From Thermoplasmata archaeon (GTDB lineage: Archaea; Thermoplasmatota; Thermoplasmata; Lutacidiplasmatales; UBA184): a stretch of DNA of 41,106 nucleotides. Every line of letters starts with the position of its first letter. Position 1 is the stretch's first letter. The stretch spans positions 66,480-107,585 of the forward strand of contig JAKIWQ010000002.1 of NCBI GenBank assembly GCA_022749935.1, in the 5' to 3' direction. Below, piece after piece: positions 17,022-25,376 of this stretch. The position numbers were made by a program, and so were the translations under genes. The notes under the pieces are model-generated. The model ran no database searches. It was not told the DNA's origin and saw only the letters and a list, made by a program, of their open reading frames with translations.

Positions 17022-17984
17022 ATGGCGAAGGTCGGTGTCACCGGGGCCTCCGGGTTCATCGGAGGGGCCCTCGTCCCGCGGCTGGCCGCGGAGGGGCACG
17101 ACCTCGTCCTGATTGACGACCACACCGGCCCGCTGCGCGTTGAGCATGCGACCTGGCCGGTCGAGGAGCTCGATTTCTCCAGCTCCGAATCGCTCGCTCT
17201 GCTCGCGGACTGCGACGTGGTCCTCCATCTCGGAGCGGTCTCGGGGGTGATGACCTGTGCGGAGGACCCGGTCGGCAGCGCCCGCATCAACCTCGGCGGC
17301 ACGCAGAAACTGGTCGACTCCTCTCGCGCGCGCCACGTTCCGGTGGTGTTCGCGAGCAGCTTTGCGGTGGTCGGACACCCCGAACGGCTTCCGGTGACCG
17401 AGGACACACCCGCCCGACCGACGCATGAGTACGCCCGGCAGAAGGCGGAGGGCGAACAGATCGTCTACGGACCGGAGGCGGGACGCACGGCGCCCTGCTC
17501 CGTCATCCGAATGAGCAATGTCTACGGATCCTACCAAGCGAACGGAACGACGATCGGCAAGGGGAACGTCGTCAACTTGTTCTCGCAGCAGGCGGCCACG
17601 GGCCGGCTGGCCGTGAACGCTCCGGGGACCCAACGGCGCAACTTTGTCCACATCCAGGACGTGCTAGCCCACTGGCTCGCTGCGGTCCGTTTCGTACGCG
17701 ACCACCCCCAGCCGGCGACCTACCTGTTCAACTGCGCAGGGGATGAGGCGTTCTCCGTCCTCGAGATCGCCGACAAGTTCGTGCGCCTCTGGGCCGAAGT
17801 CCGGCCGGGGACCCCGCCTCTGCGCGTCGAGGTCGTCCCGAACCCCCGGGCGGCGATCGAGCTGGTCGACCCCGAGTTCTCGGTCTCGCGGGACCGAACG
17901 GCTCGACTCCTGGGACTCACGAACCAACACCGGGTCGACGACACGATCCGGGAGCTTCTGCGACTCTCCGGCACCGGAAGGTGA
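17022..17984 (+). CDS. NAD-dependent epimerase/dehydratase (extended SDR)
   Basis: This is an extended short-chain dehydrogenase of the nucleotide-sugar epimerase/dehydratase group. It has an N-terminal Rossmann motif GVTGASGFIGGAL, an active-site pair in YARQK, a LHLGAVSGV strand, a RMSNVYGSYQ segment and a RNFVHIQDVLAHW block, all typical of UDP-glucose 4-epimerase-like enzymes. The catalytic Ser region reads FASSFAVVG. From the ATG at 17022 it has 320 residues; the track start at 17010 adds four residues but sits too close to the promoter box. It follows the GT2 gene and is followed by the HVO_0476-like gene 16 nt later. The substrate is not identifiable. Confidence 0.85.
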   Translation: MAKVGVTGASGFIGGALVPRLAAEGHDLVLIDDHTGPLRVEHATWPVEELDFSSSESLALLADCDVVLHLGAVSGVMTCAEDPVGSARINLGGTQKLVDSSRARHVPVVFASSFAVVGHPERLPVTEDTPARPTHEYARQKAEGEQIVYGPEAGRTAPCSVIRMSNVYGSYQANGTTIGKGNVVNLFSQQAATGRLAVNAPGTQRRNFVHIQDVLAHWLAAVRFVRDHPQPATYLFNCAGDEAFSVLEIADKFVRLWAEVRPGTPPLRVEVVPNPRAAIELVDPEFSVSRDRTARLLGLTNQHRVDDTIRELLRLSGTGR

Positions 17985-18000
17985 GGTCGTTCCTCGGGCC

Positions 18001-18822
18001 ATGAAGGCAGACCCGGACCCGGAAGTGAGGGGCGACGCATCGACCGGGGTCCACATCGCATCCGCCCAGATCTACTGCGAGAGCTGCCGCCGCACGACGC
18101 CCCACCGGATCCTCCGGGCGGTCCCGGGCCGCGCCGGGACCGGAGCCCTCCGCGGCATCGCTCGCTGCAAAGAGTGCCGACTGACGCATCCGTTCGATTC
18201 GGCTCCCGATCCCGTGGTCGAGGTGAAGCTGGTCGTCTCAGAGCACGACCAATCCACGCGGTCGGTCGTGACCCTCCCCCGGCGCCGTCGACTGTTGGTC
18301 GGGTCTGGCCTCCCCTCGATGGACCCGTCGCTCCGCGTCCGCCGCATCGACCTTCTCAACGGCCGACGAGGCACGGACGCGCGGACCGAGGAGATCGGCA
18401 CGATCTGGGCCACCCGGGAAGCCCCACCGTCCGTGAAGGTGTCGATCGTGATCGGGCGATTGACCCGCACCACTCGGCTCCCCTACAGCCCGGGAGCTCG
18501 CTTCGAGGTGGGTGGCTCGGTCATCATCGAGGGGCGTCCGCTCTGGATCTCCGCGGTGCGCGCTCGAGCGCATACTTGGCGCCTGTGGGGCGAGGGGTTC
18601 CCGGCGGAGGAGGTCGAGCGGATCTATGTACGCAAGACCGAGATGCCGCCGGCCGGCAACAGGGATTGGAGCAGGGAACGGGACACGCCCAGCGACGTGG
18701 CGAGGGAGCGTTCCACCGCCGGACGGTCGCGTTCCTCCCCCGGTCGAAGGACCGCACGGACCTCCCCGCGGGATCGAACGGCGGGTTCCGGAGCTCCGCT
18801 CCAGCGTTCCCGACCCTCGTAA
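18001..18822 (+). CDS. HVO_0476-family zinc-finger protein with basic C-terminal tail
   Basis: The 273-residue product resembles the archaeal HVO_0476 zinc-finger family of unknown function. Two CxxC pairs at the N-terminus (Cys26/29 and 56/59) make a zinc ribbon (YCESCRRTTPH...ARCKECRLTH). The rest is beta-rich: a VKLVVSEHDQSTRSVVTLP strand pair, LRVRRIDLLNGRR, EIGTIWATREAPPSVKVSI and a closing VERIYVRKTE. The family core appears to end near base 18650. The remaining ~55 residues are Arg/Ser/Thr-rich and lie entirely antisense to the end of the RqcH gene. The ATG at 18001 is used; the track ORF starts earlier in the epimerase. An Nmd3 label was considered but fits less well. Confidence 0.78.
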   Translation: MKADPDPEVRGDASTGVHIASAQIYCESCRRTTPHRILRAVPGRAGTGALRGIARCKECRLTHPFDSAPDPVVEVKLVVSEHDQSTRSVVTLPRRRRLLVGSGLPSMDPSLRVRRIDLLNGRRGTDARTEEIGTIWATREAPPSVKVSIVIGRLTRTTRLPYSPGARFEVGGSVIIEGRPLWISAVRARAHTWRLWGEGFPAEEVERIYVRKTEMPPAGNRDWSRERDTPSDVARERSTAGRSRSSPGRRTARTSPRDRTAGSGAPLQRSRPS

Positions 18823-20525
18823 CGGATGACGCCGAGCGCGATCTCCAAGGGCACGTCCCGCACGAAATTCTTCGTCCCGTGGATGACCCAGGCGCCCCGC
18901 GGAACGAATTCTCCGGTCGCGGCGGACTTCGAGACCTGGTCGGGGGTGACCCAGAACGCCGTAGCGGAGGCCAACCCCGCCCGCCAGGCCTTCGAAAAGG
19001 AGACCGCCCACTGGGCCGCTTCCCGAAGGGTAAGTTCCCCGACCACCGTCGGCGGCGTCGGCCGCTTCACGATGACGCTCGCCGCCCCGTGGAGGTCAGC
19101 GTGAAGGTAGTAATCCCCGTCCTTGAGGTTCCGGCGCACGACCAGGTCGTTGGACGGAGCGTCCCGCCCGGCGATGACGATCGCGCCCTCCGAACTGATG
19201 AACCAGCGAAATTTCTCGAACCAGAACGGCTTCTTGGCTCCGGTAAGGACCTCCGGCGCGCCGGGGGAACCGGCCTGCGGGGGCGGGAGGGGGGCGACCG
19301 CCCGGGCCGTCGTCTCAGAGAGGGCCGCTCGCGCTCCGGCCAGTTTCGTCGACCGCCGCTTGGCCTCCCGGAATAGCTTTTGGGCCGCCTCCCTCGGGGA
19401 ATCGGTGAATTCGAGCTCGACCGTGCGGCCTCCGAGTTCAACCCGGACCTGGCGCTCCTCCCCACCGGTGGCCCGCGCCTTCTCGACGGCCGCCTCGGCG
19501 TCCTGATAGTGGGCCAGGATCGCCTCGGCTCCGGCCTGGAGACTCGCGATCTCGGCGGTGAGTTCTTCGATCGCTCGGGTCTGACGCTCGAGGAGGCGCT
19601 CGACCTCCTTCCGTTCCGAGGACGCCGCGACCTCGCGGGGGCTCGGGGGGACGGGCACGACCGCCCGGAAGTACTCCCGTGCCGCCTCCGAGAAGGTGGT
19701 CCGTCGCTCCTCCGTCACGCCCGGAACGCCCTCCCATCGGTGCGAATGGTAGGGGGTCGCGTCGACGACCGCCCCCTCTCGAAAACTCAGGAACCCCGAG
19801 GGACGGTCCCCGAGCTCTCCGCGGAGCTCGGCGAGCGCCGCGTGCAGCGAGCGGGCCCGCTCCGGCGGGGCCGCCGTGGACGGTTCGGCTCCGTCGACGT
19901 GCATCCGTGCGACCGTCTCCTCGGCGAGCGGGCCCCCGAGGCCGAGCCGTGCCGCGAGCGTGCTCGTGAGGGAAGTACGGGATCGGGTGAGGACCTCCTC
20001 GATCCCGGCTTCCGGGAGCGTCCAGGGGTCGGTCCGTACCGGCGGTCGAAGGTACTCAGCGCCGACCCGGACCGACCGATGAGCCCATCGTCGACTCGAC
20101 GCCACGGCGACGATCTTCCGGTCCAGGGCCACCGTCACGTTCCCGGTCCCGAACATCTCGAGCGCGACCAGGAGCTCGGAAGGTGTGTCCCCCCGAGTGA
20201 ATCCGATCTCGAGGAACCGCTCTCCGGACGGCTCGGCGACCCGGGCGAGCGTCGCGCCCGTCAGAATCCGGCGCAGCTCCCGGGCAAACGGGGAAAGTTC
20301 CTCCGAACGCTCCGAACCGAACGGAATCAAGGCCGTGTACCGGCCCGGAACCAAGAGGAGTTCGCGCCGGCCCTCACTCCGCGAACGAAGCGCTAACGAC
20401 CAGCCGCCCTCCGCCAGGTCGAACGCCTTGTCCACGTGGGCCCGGTCGAGGCCCCGGATCTCCCGGGTCACGGCGAGCGTATCGAGGGCGGTGAAGCGGT
20501 CCTTCGTGCTCGGCCCGACCGCCAT
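18624..20525 (-). CDS. rqcH: RqcH/NFACT ribosome rescue factor
   Basis: Archaeal NFACT proteins, homologues of Rqc2/NEMF and bacterial RqcH, bind stalled large ribosomal subunits and promote tailing of the nascent chain. The order is an NFACT-N domain (to about 200), helix-hairpin-helix and coiled-coil regions (ERKEVERLLERQTRAIEELTAEIASLQ), then the NFACT-R domain with PFWFEKFRWFISSEGAIVIAGRDAPSNDLVVRR, YYLHADLHGAASVIVK and RGAWVIHGTKNF. The C-terminal block ending LLPAGGISVLRT matches the family end, so the gene truly extends to 18624 and overlaps its convergent neighbour by 199 bp. The ATG at 20525 (MAVGPSTKDRFTALD) is preferred to the GTG at 20564, since family N-termini begin near there. 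Confidence 0.9.
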   Translation of the reverse strand: MAVGPSTKDRFTALDTLAVTREIRGLDRAHVDKAFDLAEGGWSLALRSRSEGRRELLLVPGRYTALIPFGSERSEELSPFARELRRILTGATLARVAEPSGERFLEIGFTRGDTPSELLVALEMFGTGNVTVALDRKIVAVASSRRWAHRSVRVGAEYLRPPVRTDPWTLPEAGIEEVLTRSRTSLTSTLAARLGLGGPLAEETVARMHVDGAEPSTAAPPERARSLHAALAELRGELGDRPSGFLSFREGAVVDATPYHSHRWEGVPGVTEERRTTFSEAAREYFRAVVPVPPSPREVAASSERKEVERLLERQTRAIEELTAEIASLQAGAEAILAHYQDAEAAVEKARATGGEERQVRVELGGRTVELEFTDSPREAAQKLFREAKRRSTKLAGARAALSETTARAVAPLPPPQAGSPGAPEVLTGAKKPFWFEKFRWFISSEGAIVIAGRDAPSNDLVVRRNLKDGDYYLHADLHGAASVIVKRPTPPTVVGELTLREAAQWAVSFSKAWRAGLASATAFWVTPDQVSKSAATGEFVPRGAWVIHGTKNFVRDVPLEIALGVIRYEGRERWSGAPEPAVRSRGEVRAVLRPGEERDRPAVERSLATSLGVSRSLLQSLLPAGGISVLRT

Positions 20526-20583
20526 CGTGCGCCGCCTCGGCCGGGCCGAGCGACTCGCCGCCACGCATTAAGAGTATGTCGTG

Positions 20584-21732
20584 ATGGGCCGCGTCGTGCC
20601 CACGGCCGAAGGGACGACCCCGAAGGAATGGCGCGCGCGGGCACGCGCGTTCGCCGCCGCCGAGGTCCGGCCTCACGCGGTCACGATCGATCGCACGGAC
20701 CGGATTCCCCCCGGGATTATTCACGGACTCGCGGGGCAGCGGTTCACCGCGCTCGGGCTGCCTCCGAAGTGGGGAGGCGAGGACGCCGACACCGAGGCCG
20801 TCTGCGGGGTCCTGGAGGAGCTCGCGGGGGTCAGCGCCGCGGTCGCCGTCACCTTGGCGGTCCACCTCTCGGTGTGCGCCGTACCGATCGCCCAGTGGGG
20901 CACCCCCGAGCAACAGGAGGAGTGGCTCCCCGCTCTCGCGTGTGGAGAACGGATGGGCGCGTTCGGGCTCACCGAACCCGGCGCCGGCTCGGATACGGCG
21001 TCGCTCCGGAGCAAGTACGAGCGAACTCCCGAGGGATTCGTCCTCCACGGCTCGAAGACGTTCATTTCAAACGCGGCGTCCGCCGGCCTTCTCCTCATCT
21101 TTGCGACCAAGGACCCCGGACTCGGGTCCCACGGGATCTCCGGATTTCTCGTCCCGGGAGGAACGGCCGGGTTCTCGGTGACCCAGCGGTTCGACAAGCT
21201 CGGACTGCGGGGAAGCGAGACGACCGAGCTCCGGCTCGAAAATGTTCGACTCCCCCTCGGCGCCCTCCTCGGACCGGAGGGCTCGGGACTCAAGGTGGCG
21301 TTGAGCGCCCTCGCCGGAGGACGCGTGGGGATCGCCAGCTGTGCGCTCGGGGTAGCACAGGCCGCCTTCGAGGAGATGCAGCGGGCCGTTCGAGAAGCGG
21401 ACGCGGATTGGAAGCGAACGCTCCTCGCGCGCGCGTTCGTCGAGCTCGCCTCGGCCCGAGCCCTGGTCCAGGAAGCCGTACGAGCGCGCGACCAGGGGCG
21501 ACCCTTCGCGACCGAGGCGTCCGCGGCTAAGCTTGTAGCCTCCCGAGCGGCCGTCTCGATCGCCTCGGCGGGAGTCGATGTGGCCGGCCCCGCCGGGGCC
21601 CGGGCCGGTGCGGAGGCCGAGCGTCTCTGGCGGGATGCACGGGTCTTTCCGATCGTCGAGGGGACCACGGAAATTCAGGAACTGATCCTCGCACGAAGCC
21701 TCCTCGAAGGGGAACTCCGGCCAACCGCTTAG
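20584..21732 (+). CDS. Acyl-CoA dehydrogenase
   Basis: This is a flavin-dependent acyl-CoA dehydrogenase introducing a 2,3 double bond into acyl-CoA. It has 382 residues, the usual length. Visible features are the N-terminal helical domain, the beta domain with AFGLTEPGAGSDTASL (FAD and substrate contacts), GSKTFISNAASAG and KLGLRGSETTEL, and the C-terminal helical domain with the catalytic glutamate in FPIVEGTTEIQELILAR near residue 360. It starts at an ATG right after a GTG and is divergent from rqcH. The helicase gene begins 23 nt after its stop. No electron-transfer flavoprotein or other beta-oxidation genes are adjacent, so substrate and pathway remain open. Confidence 0.93.
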   Translation: MGRVVPTAEGTTPKEWRARARAFAAAEVRPHAVTIDRTDRIPPGIIHGLAGQRFTALGLPPKWGGEDADTEAVCGVLEELAGVSAAVAVTLAVHLSVCAVPIAQWGTPEQQEEWLPALACGERMGAFGLTEPGAGSDTASLRSKYERTPEGFVLHGSKTFISNAASAGLLLIFATKDPGLGSHGISGFLVPGGTAGFSVTQRFDKLGLRGSETTELRLENVRLPLGALLGPEGSGLKVALSALAGGRVGIASCALGVAQAAFEEMQRAVREADADWKRTLLARAFVELASARALVQEAVRARDQGRPFATEASAAKLVASRAAVSIASAGVDVAGPAGARAGAEAERLWRDARVFPIVEGTTEIQELILARSLLEGELRPTA

Positions 21733-21755
21733 TACGACACCCAACTCGGGACGAC

Positions 21756-24059
21756 GTGCCGGGCCGCTCCCGTTCATCGCCTCCTCCCAAGGGGGCCGTT
21801 CGTGCTCCCACTTCGATCGTCCCGTTGGCGGACCTCCCCATCGACGCCGACCTCCGCCGCGTGCTGGAGGCCGACGGGATCCGGGCGCTCTACCCGCCCC
21901 AAGCGGCGGCCCTCGGCCCGGTGATGGCCGGGGAGAGCCTCCTCCTCGCGTGCCCCACGGCGAGCGGAAAGTCCCTGGTCGCTTACCTCGCGCTCCTGCG
22001 GGCGACCCGGGCCCACCGGACCGGGCTCTATCTCGTGCCGCTCCGGGCGCTGGCCCAGGAGAAGGCGGAGGAACTCGAGCGGTTCGCCGAGCTCGGCCTC
22101 AAGGTGGGTCTTTCGACCGGGGATTTCGACCTCTCGGCGGAGAAGCTCGACCGGCTGGACGTCCTGGTCGCGACGAGCGAGAAAGCCGACGGGTTGTTGC
22201 GCAGAGGCAGCCCGTGGCTCGACCGTCTCGGGGTCGTGGTTGCCGACGAGGTGCACCTGCTTCGCGACCCGGAACGGGGACCGACCCTCGAGGTGAGCCT
22301 CACCCGACTTCGGCGGAAGTACCCGGACCTTCAGGTGGTCGCACTCTCGGCCACCGTCGGCAACTCGACCGAGGTGGCCGATTGGCTCGGGGCCCGCCAC
22401 ATCGCCAGCGATTTCCGGCCGGTGCCCCTCCAGCTCGGAGTCTACTCGGACGGCCGGATCCTCTTCACCGACCTTTCGCATCGGGAGATCGCCCCTCCGG
22501 GAGAGGCGATCCCCCGGCTCGTTCGCACCGTCATCGAGGACGGCGGACAGGCGCTCGTCTTTGTGAACAGCCGACGCGCCAGCGAGCAGGTCGCGGAGGC
22601 CCTCGTTCCCACGGTGCGATCCCTGCTGACCCCGGCCGAGCGGGTCCGCGCGAAGGAATGGACGGTCGAACTGGGAGGGGCGTCCGACGAGGACACTCAG
22701 GGGATGCGGAGGTTGACGGGGCTGATCCCCTACGGCGTCGCGTTCCACAACGCGTCCCTCACGAACCCCGAACGCAGGATCGTGGAGAAGGCGTTCCGGG
22801 AGCGGACGCTCAAGGTATTGGTGGCGACCCCGACCCTGGCCGCCGGCATCAACCTCCCCGCGCGTCGCGTCATCGTGCGGGACACGAGCCGGTACGAGGG
22901 GCGGATCGGAATGCAGGCCCCCATCCCCGCCGGCGAGATCCACCAGATGCTAGGCCGGGCCGGGCGACCGCGGTTCGACGTCTCGGGTGAGGCACTCCTC
23001 CTGGCCCGCTCCGCGGAAGAGGAGGAACGGCTCCTCGACGACTACCTCTCCGCTCCCCCCGAGGACGTCGTCAGCCGGCTCGCCGCCGAACCGGCCCTGC
23101 GAATGCACGTCCTCGCGCTGGTGGCGAGCGGTGCGGTCCGATCCGAGGCCGAACTGACCTCCTTCTTTGCCGCCACCTTCTACGGGAGGACCCTCCCGCT
23201 CATCGAGCTCGAGACCAAGGTACGGAACGTTCGACGATTCTTGGAGGAGAACGACTTCCTCACTCCGGGAGCCCGACTCGAGGCCACCCGGTTCGGGCGG
23301 CTGACGAGCGACCTGTATCTCGACCCCCTGACCGCGGTCGTGCTTCGCCAGGTTCTCGAACGGGCCCCGATCGGGGTGAAGCCGTTCGCGCTCCTCGCGG
23401 CCGTCGCGACCACTCCCGACCTGCCTCCGCTCTACCTGCGACGGGATGACGAGGCCGACCTGATGGTCCGCTTCACCGACGAGCTCGAAGAGATTCTCGT
23501 CAAGCCTGATGAGGCCCCGCTCCACCTCGACCTCGACGGGATTCTGGCCTCCCTCAAGACCGCGAGCGTGCTGGAAGCGTGGATCGATGAGGTCCCGATC
23601 GTCGAACTGACCGAACGCTGGGGGATCGGAGCGGGCGACCTGCGCACGAAGGTCGAGGACGCCGAATGGCTGCTGTATGCGGCGGGGCGACTCGCTGCGA
23701 CGTTCCAGCGCCGCCTCGGCCGGGCGATCGACGACCTCGCGACCCGCGTCCGGTATGGAGCTCGGGAGGAACTCCTCGACCTGGTCCGGATGCGCGGGAT
23801 CGGCCGGGTCCGTTCGCGGATGCTCTACCGAGCGGGGTTTGCCGACCGGGAGGCGCTCCGACGGGCCCCGGCCGACCGGATCGCGGTCGCGCTCCACTCC
23901 CGGACGCTCGCGGACCTGGTCCTCAGTCAACTCGGTCGGAAGGGAGAGGTGGGTGCGACGGGGGAGAGTACCCTTGCGTCCCCGGTCCCGGCGGCTCCCA
24001 AGGGGAGGAAACCGAAGGTCCGGCGGCTCGACGAGTATCCGGCGGAAGGGCCGTCGTGA
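21756..24059 (+). CDS. hel308: Hel308-like superfamily 2 DNA helicase
   Basis: Hel308 is an archaeal Ski2-like 3'-5' helicase acting at stalled replication forks. The 767-residue protein has a Q-motif-like YPPQ, Walker A CPTASGKS (about 66-73), LVPLRALAQEKAEE (Ia), DEVHLL (Walker B), ALSATVGN (III), FVNSRRASEQVA (IV), VATPTLAAGINLPARRVIV (V) and GRAGRP (VI, near 400). It then has winged-helix and ratchet domains and a helix-hairpin-helix-like end (LVRMRGIGRVRSRMLYRAG). The start is a GTG; the first ~20 residues look unstructured, so a later start is possible. The last 137 bp overlap the convergent Orc1-like gene. Confidence 0.92.
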   Translation: MPGRSRSSPPPKGAVRAPTSIVPLADLPIDADLRRVLEADGIRALYPPQAAALGPVMAGESLLLACPTASGKSLVAYLALLRATRAHRTGLYLVPLRALAQEKAEELERFAELGLKVGLSTGDFDLSAEKLDRLDVLVATSEKADGLLRRGSPWLDRLGVVVADEVHLLRDPERGPTLEVSLTRLRRKYPDLQVVALSATVGNSTEVADWLGARHIASDFRPVPLQLGVYSDGRILFTDLSHREIAPPGEAIPRLVRTVIEDGGQALVFVNSRRASEQVAEALVPTVRSLLTPAERVRAKEWTVELGGASDEDTQGMRRLTGLIPYGVAFHNASLTNPERRIVEKAFRERTLKVLVATPTLAAGINLPARRVIVRDTSRYEGRIGMQAPIPAGEIHQMLGRAGRPRFDVSGEALLLARSAEEEERLLDDYLSAPPEDVVSRLAAEPALRMHVLALVASGAVRSEAELTSFFAATFYGRTLPLIELETKVRNVRRFLEENDFLTPGARLEATRFGRLTSDLYLDPLTAVVLRQVLERAPIGVKPFALLAAVATTPDLPPLYLRRDDEADLMVRFTDELEEILVKPDEAPLHLDLDGILASLKTASVLEAWIDEVPIVELTERWGIGAGDLRTKVEDAEWLLYAAGRLAATFQRRLGRAIDDLATRVRYGAREELLDLVRMRGIGRVRSRMLYRAGFADREALRRAPADRIAVALHSRTLADLVLSQLGRKGEVGATGESTLASPVPAAPKGRKPKVRRLDEYPAEGPS

Positions 24060-25134
24060 CCCATTCGTCCACGGGCGTGAGCACGCGGACGATCGAGCGA
24101 GTGCCCCCCATCCCTCCGGGGCGGATCTCGCGTCGCAGATAGCCGGCCTGCTCCAACCGCACGATCCGACGCCAGAGGGTCGTCGCAGGGAGCGGGCGAT
24201 TCCCTTCTTCCTCGGCAAACTGGGCCTCCCACCGCCGTACCTCACCGACCCCGGCCTCCCGGTCGCGGACCGCGGACTCGATGGCTCGGACGACGTGGGG
24301 TTCCACGGTGACCGGAGCGGATCGGAGTCCAAAGGGAACCTCCCCTCGGACCGCGCGCATCCCGCCGATCAATTCGCGCCGGAGCAGGTCGAGGGCAAGG
24401 GACGCATTCGCACCCTCCTCGACGGCCCGGGTCACGACTCGGACGACGAGCGCCGGTGGGACGGGCCGACCGAGAGACCGCTCCGCGCGGTCTCGAACGA
24501 TGGAGGCCAGGATTCGGTCGGAGTATGGGACCAGAGGCACCGCGGGGCCGAGCGTGAACCGGCCGTCGAGCGAGGCCTCGGCCGACTGGACTCCCTCCGG
24601 AGTTCCCGCGACCAGGGTCCAGGTGGGCGGTAGCCCGTTCTCGCCCTCCGGAAGGAATCGATCCGGATCCCCGAGGGCTCGAAGGATCGGACCGAGGTCC
24701 GGACCTCCCACACTGACGTCGTCCAAGACCAGGACGGAGGCGCGCCCCTCCCGACGGAGACGACGGAGAACTCCCGCGATCACCTCGGAGAGCGGGAAAC
24801 CGCGCCCGTCGAACCCGGGGTCGAGATGGCGAAGCATCGCGCTCGCCACGCCATGGGCTCCCCGAAGACCCGGGGTCCGAGTCACCAGCACCCGGGGCGA
24901 CGCCGACAGTCCCCCGGCGCGGAGGGAGTCCGCTACGGTCCGCGCCGCTCTCCGGGCCACCGTGCTCGTACCACTCCCCCGGGGTCCGTGGACCGCCACG
25001 AACCAAGGAGGGGGTGCGCGAGGGTGCGGCGGGTCGAGTCTCCGGACGGTTTCGGCGACCTCCCGCTCCCTTCCCGTGGCGACGGGAGGCAACCAATCTC
25101 GAGCCAAGACTTCCGGGTGCCGGGCTTCGAACAT
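23923..25134 (-). CDS. Orc1/Cdc6-like AAA+ protein with degenerate Walker A
   Basis: The layout matches archaeal Orc1/Cdc6 origin-binding proteins: a short N-terminus, TGREREVAE before the AAA+ core, a lid region and a C-terminal winged helix (LPATTLWRRIVRLEQAGYLRREI...GGTRSIVRV). The P-loop reads GPRGSGTST (residues 51-59), with Thr where the ATP-binding Lys should be. Walker B is VLVLDDV rather than the usual DE, and sensor 1 looks atypical (LVAGTPEG). ATP hydrolysis is therefore doubtful and a purely DNA-binding role is possible. The last ~45 residues are Pro/Ser-rich and antisense to hel308. The second of two adjacent ATGs is chosen, 26 nt from a TATA-like box in an AT-rich island. Confidence 0.75.
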   Translation of the reverse strand: MFEARHPEVLARDWLPPVATGREREVAETVRRLDPPHPRAPPPWFVAVHGPRGSGTSTVARRAARTVADSLRAGGLSASPRVLVTRTPGLRGAHGVASAMLRHLDPGFDGRGFPLSEVIAGVLRRLRREGRASVLVLDDVSVGGPDLGPILRALGDPDRFLPEGENGLPPTWTLVAGTPEGVQSAEASLDGRFTLGPAVPLVPYSDRILASIVRDRAERSLGRPVPPALVVRVVTRAVEEGANASLALDLLRRELIGGMRAVRGEVPFGLRSAPVTVEPHVVRAIESAVRDREAGVGEVRRWEAQFAEEEGNRPLPATTLWRRIVRLEQAGYLRREIRPGGMGGTRSIVRVLTPVDEWVTTALPPDTRRAAGPSVSSPWEPPGPGTQGYSPPSHPPLPSDRVD

Positions 25135-25376
25135 CATTCGTTACATTACTATCGTGTATAAGAATACTGATGTGACGTATCCTGGCCGTATGAACGCTGC
25201 GAGAAGGGACGAACCAGGCGACCTAGACTGGAAGCCGCCGAGGGGTGTCCCGGATTTCACGAGCCATTCGGGCCGAGCATGGTCCCTCACGTTCCGGTGG
25301 GTTTGCTCTCGGCGGAGGGGCCGTTACGGCCGCCTCCTTAAATCCGCCCAACGCTCCGCCGACCCCGGAAGGCCCG
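25135..25376. other. Divergent intergenic region with AT-rich island
   Basis: About 240 bp separate the Orc1-like and isocitrate dehydrogenase genes. Bases ~25135-25195 are conspicuously AT-rich for this genome (TTACATTACTATCGTGTATAAG and onward). The rest is GC-rich with a CTTAAATCC box at ~25337-25345 that may serve icd. No clear origin recognition repeats were recognised, so a replication origin is only a possibility suggested by the neighbouring gene. Confidence 0.35.
25156..25163 (-). promoter_or_regulatory. TATA-like box for the Orc1/Cdc6-like gene
   Basis: On the minus strand it reads TCTTATAC, centred about 26 nt before the ATG at 25134. It lies inside the AT-rich island. Confidence 0.5.

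Noticed and set aside
18001-18822. Nmd3 identity for the zinc-finger gene
   Set aside because: Only one two-CxxC ribbon is present and the downstream strand pattern fits the HVO_0476 family better.
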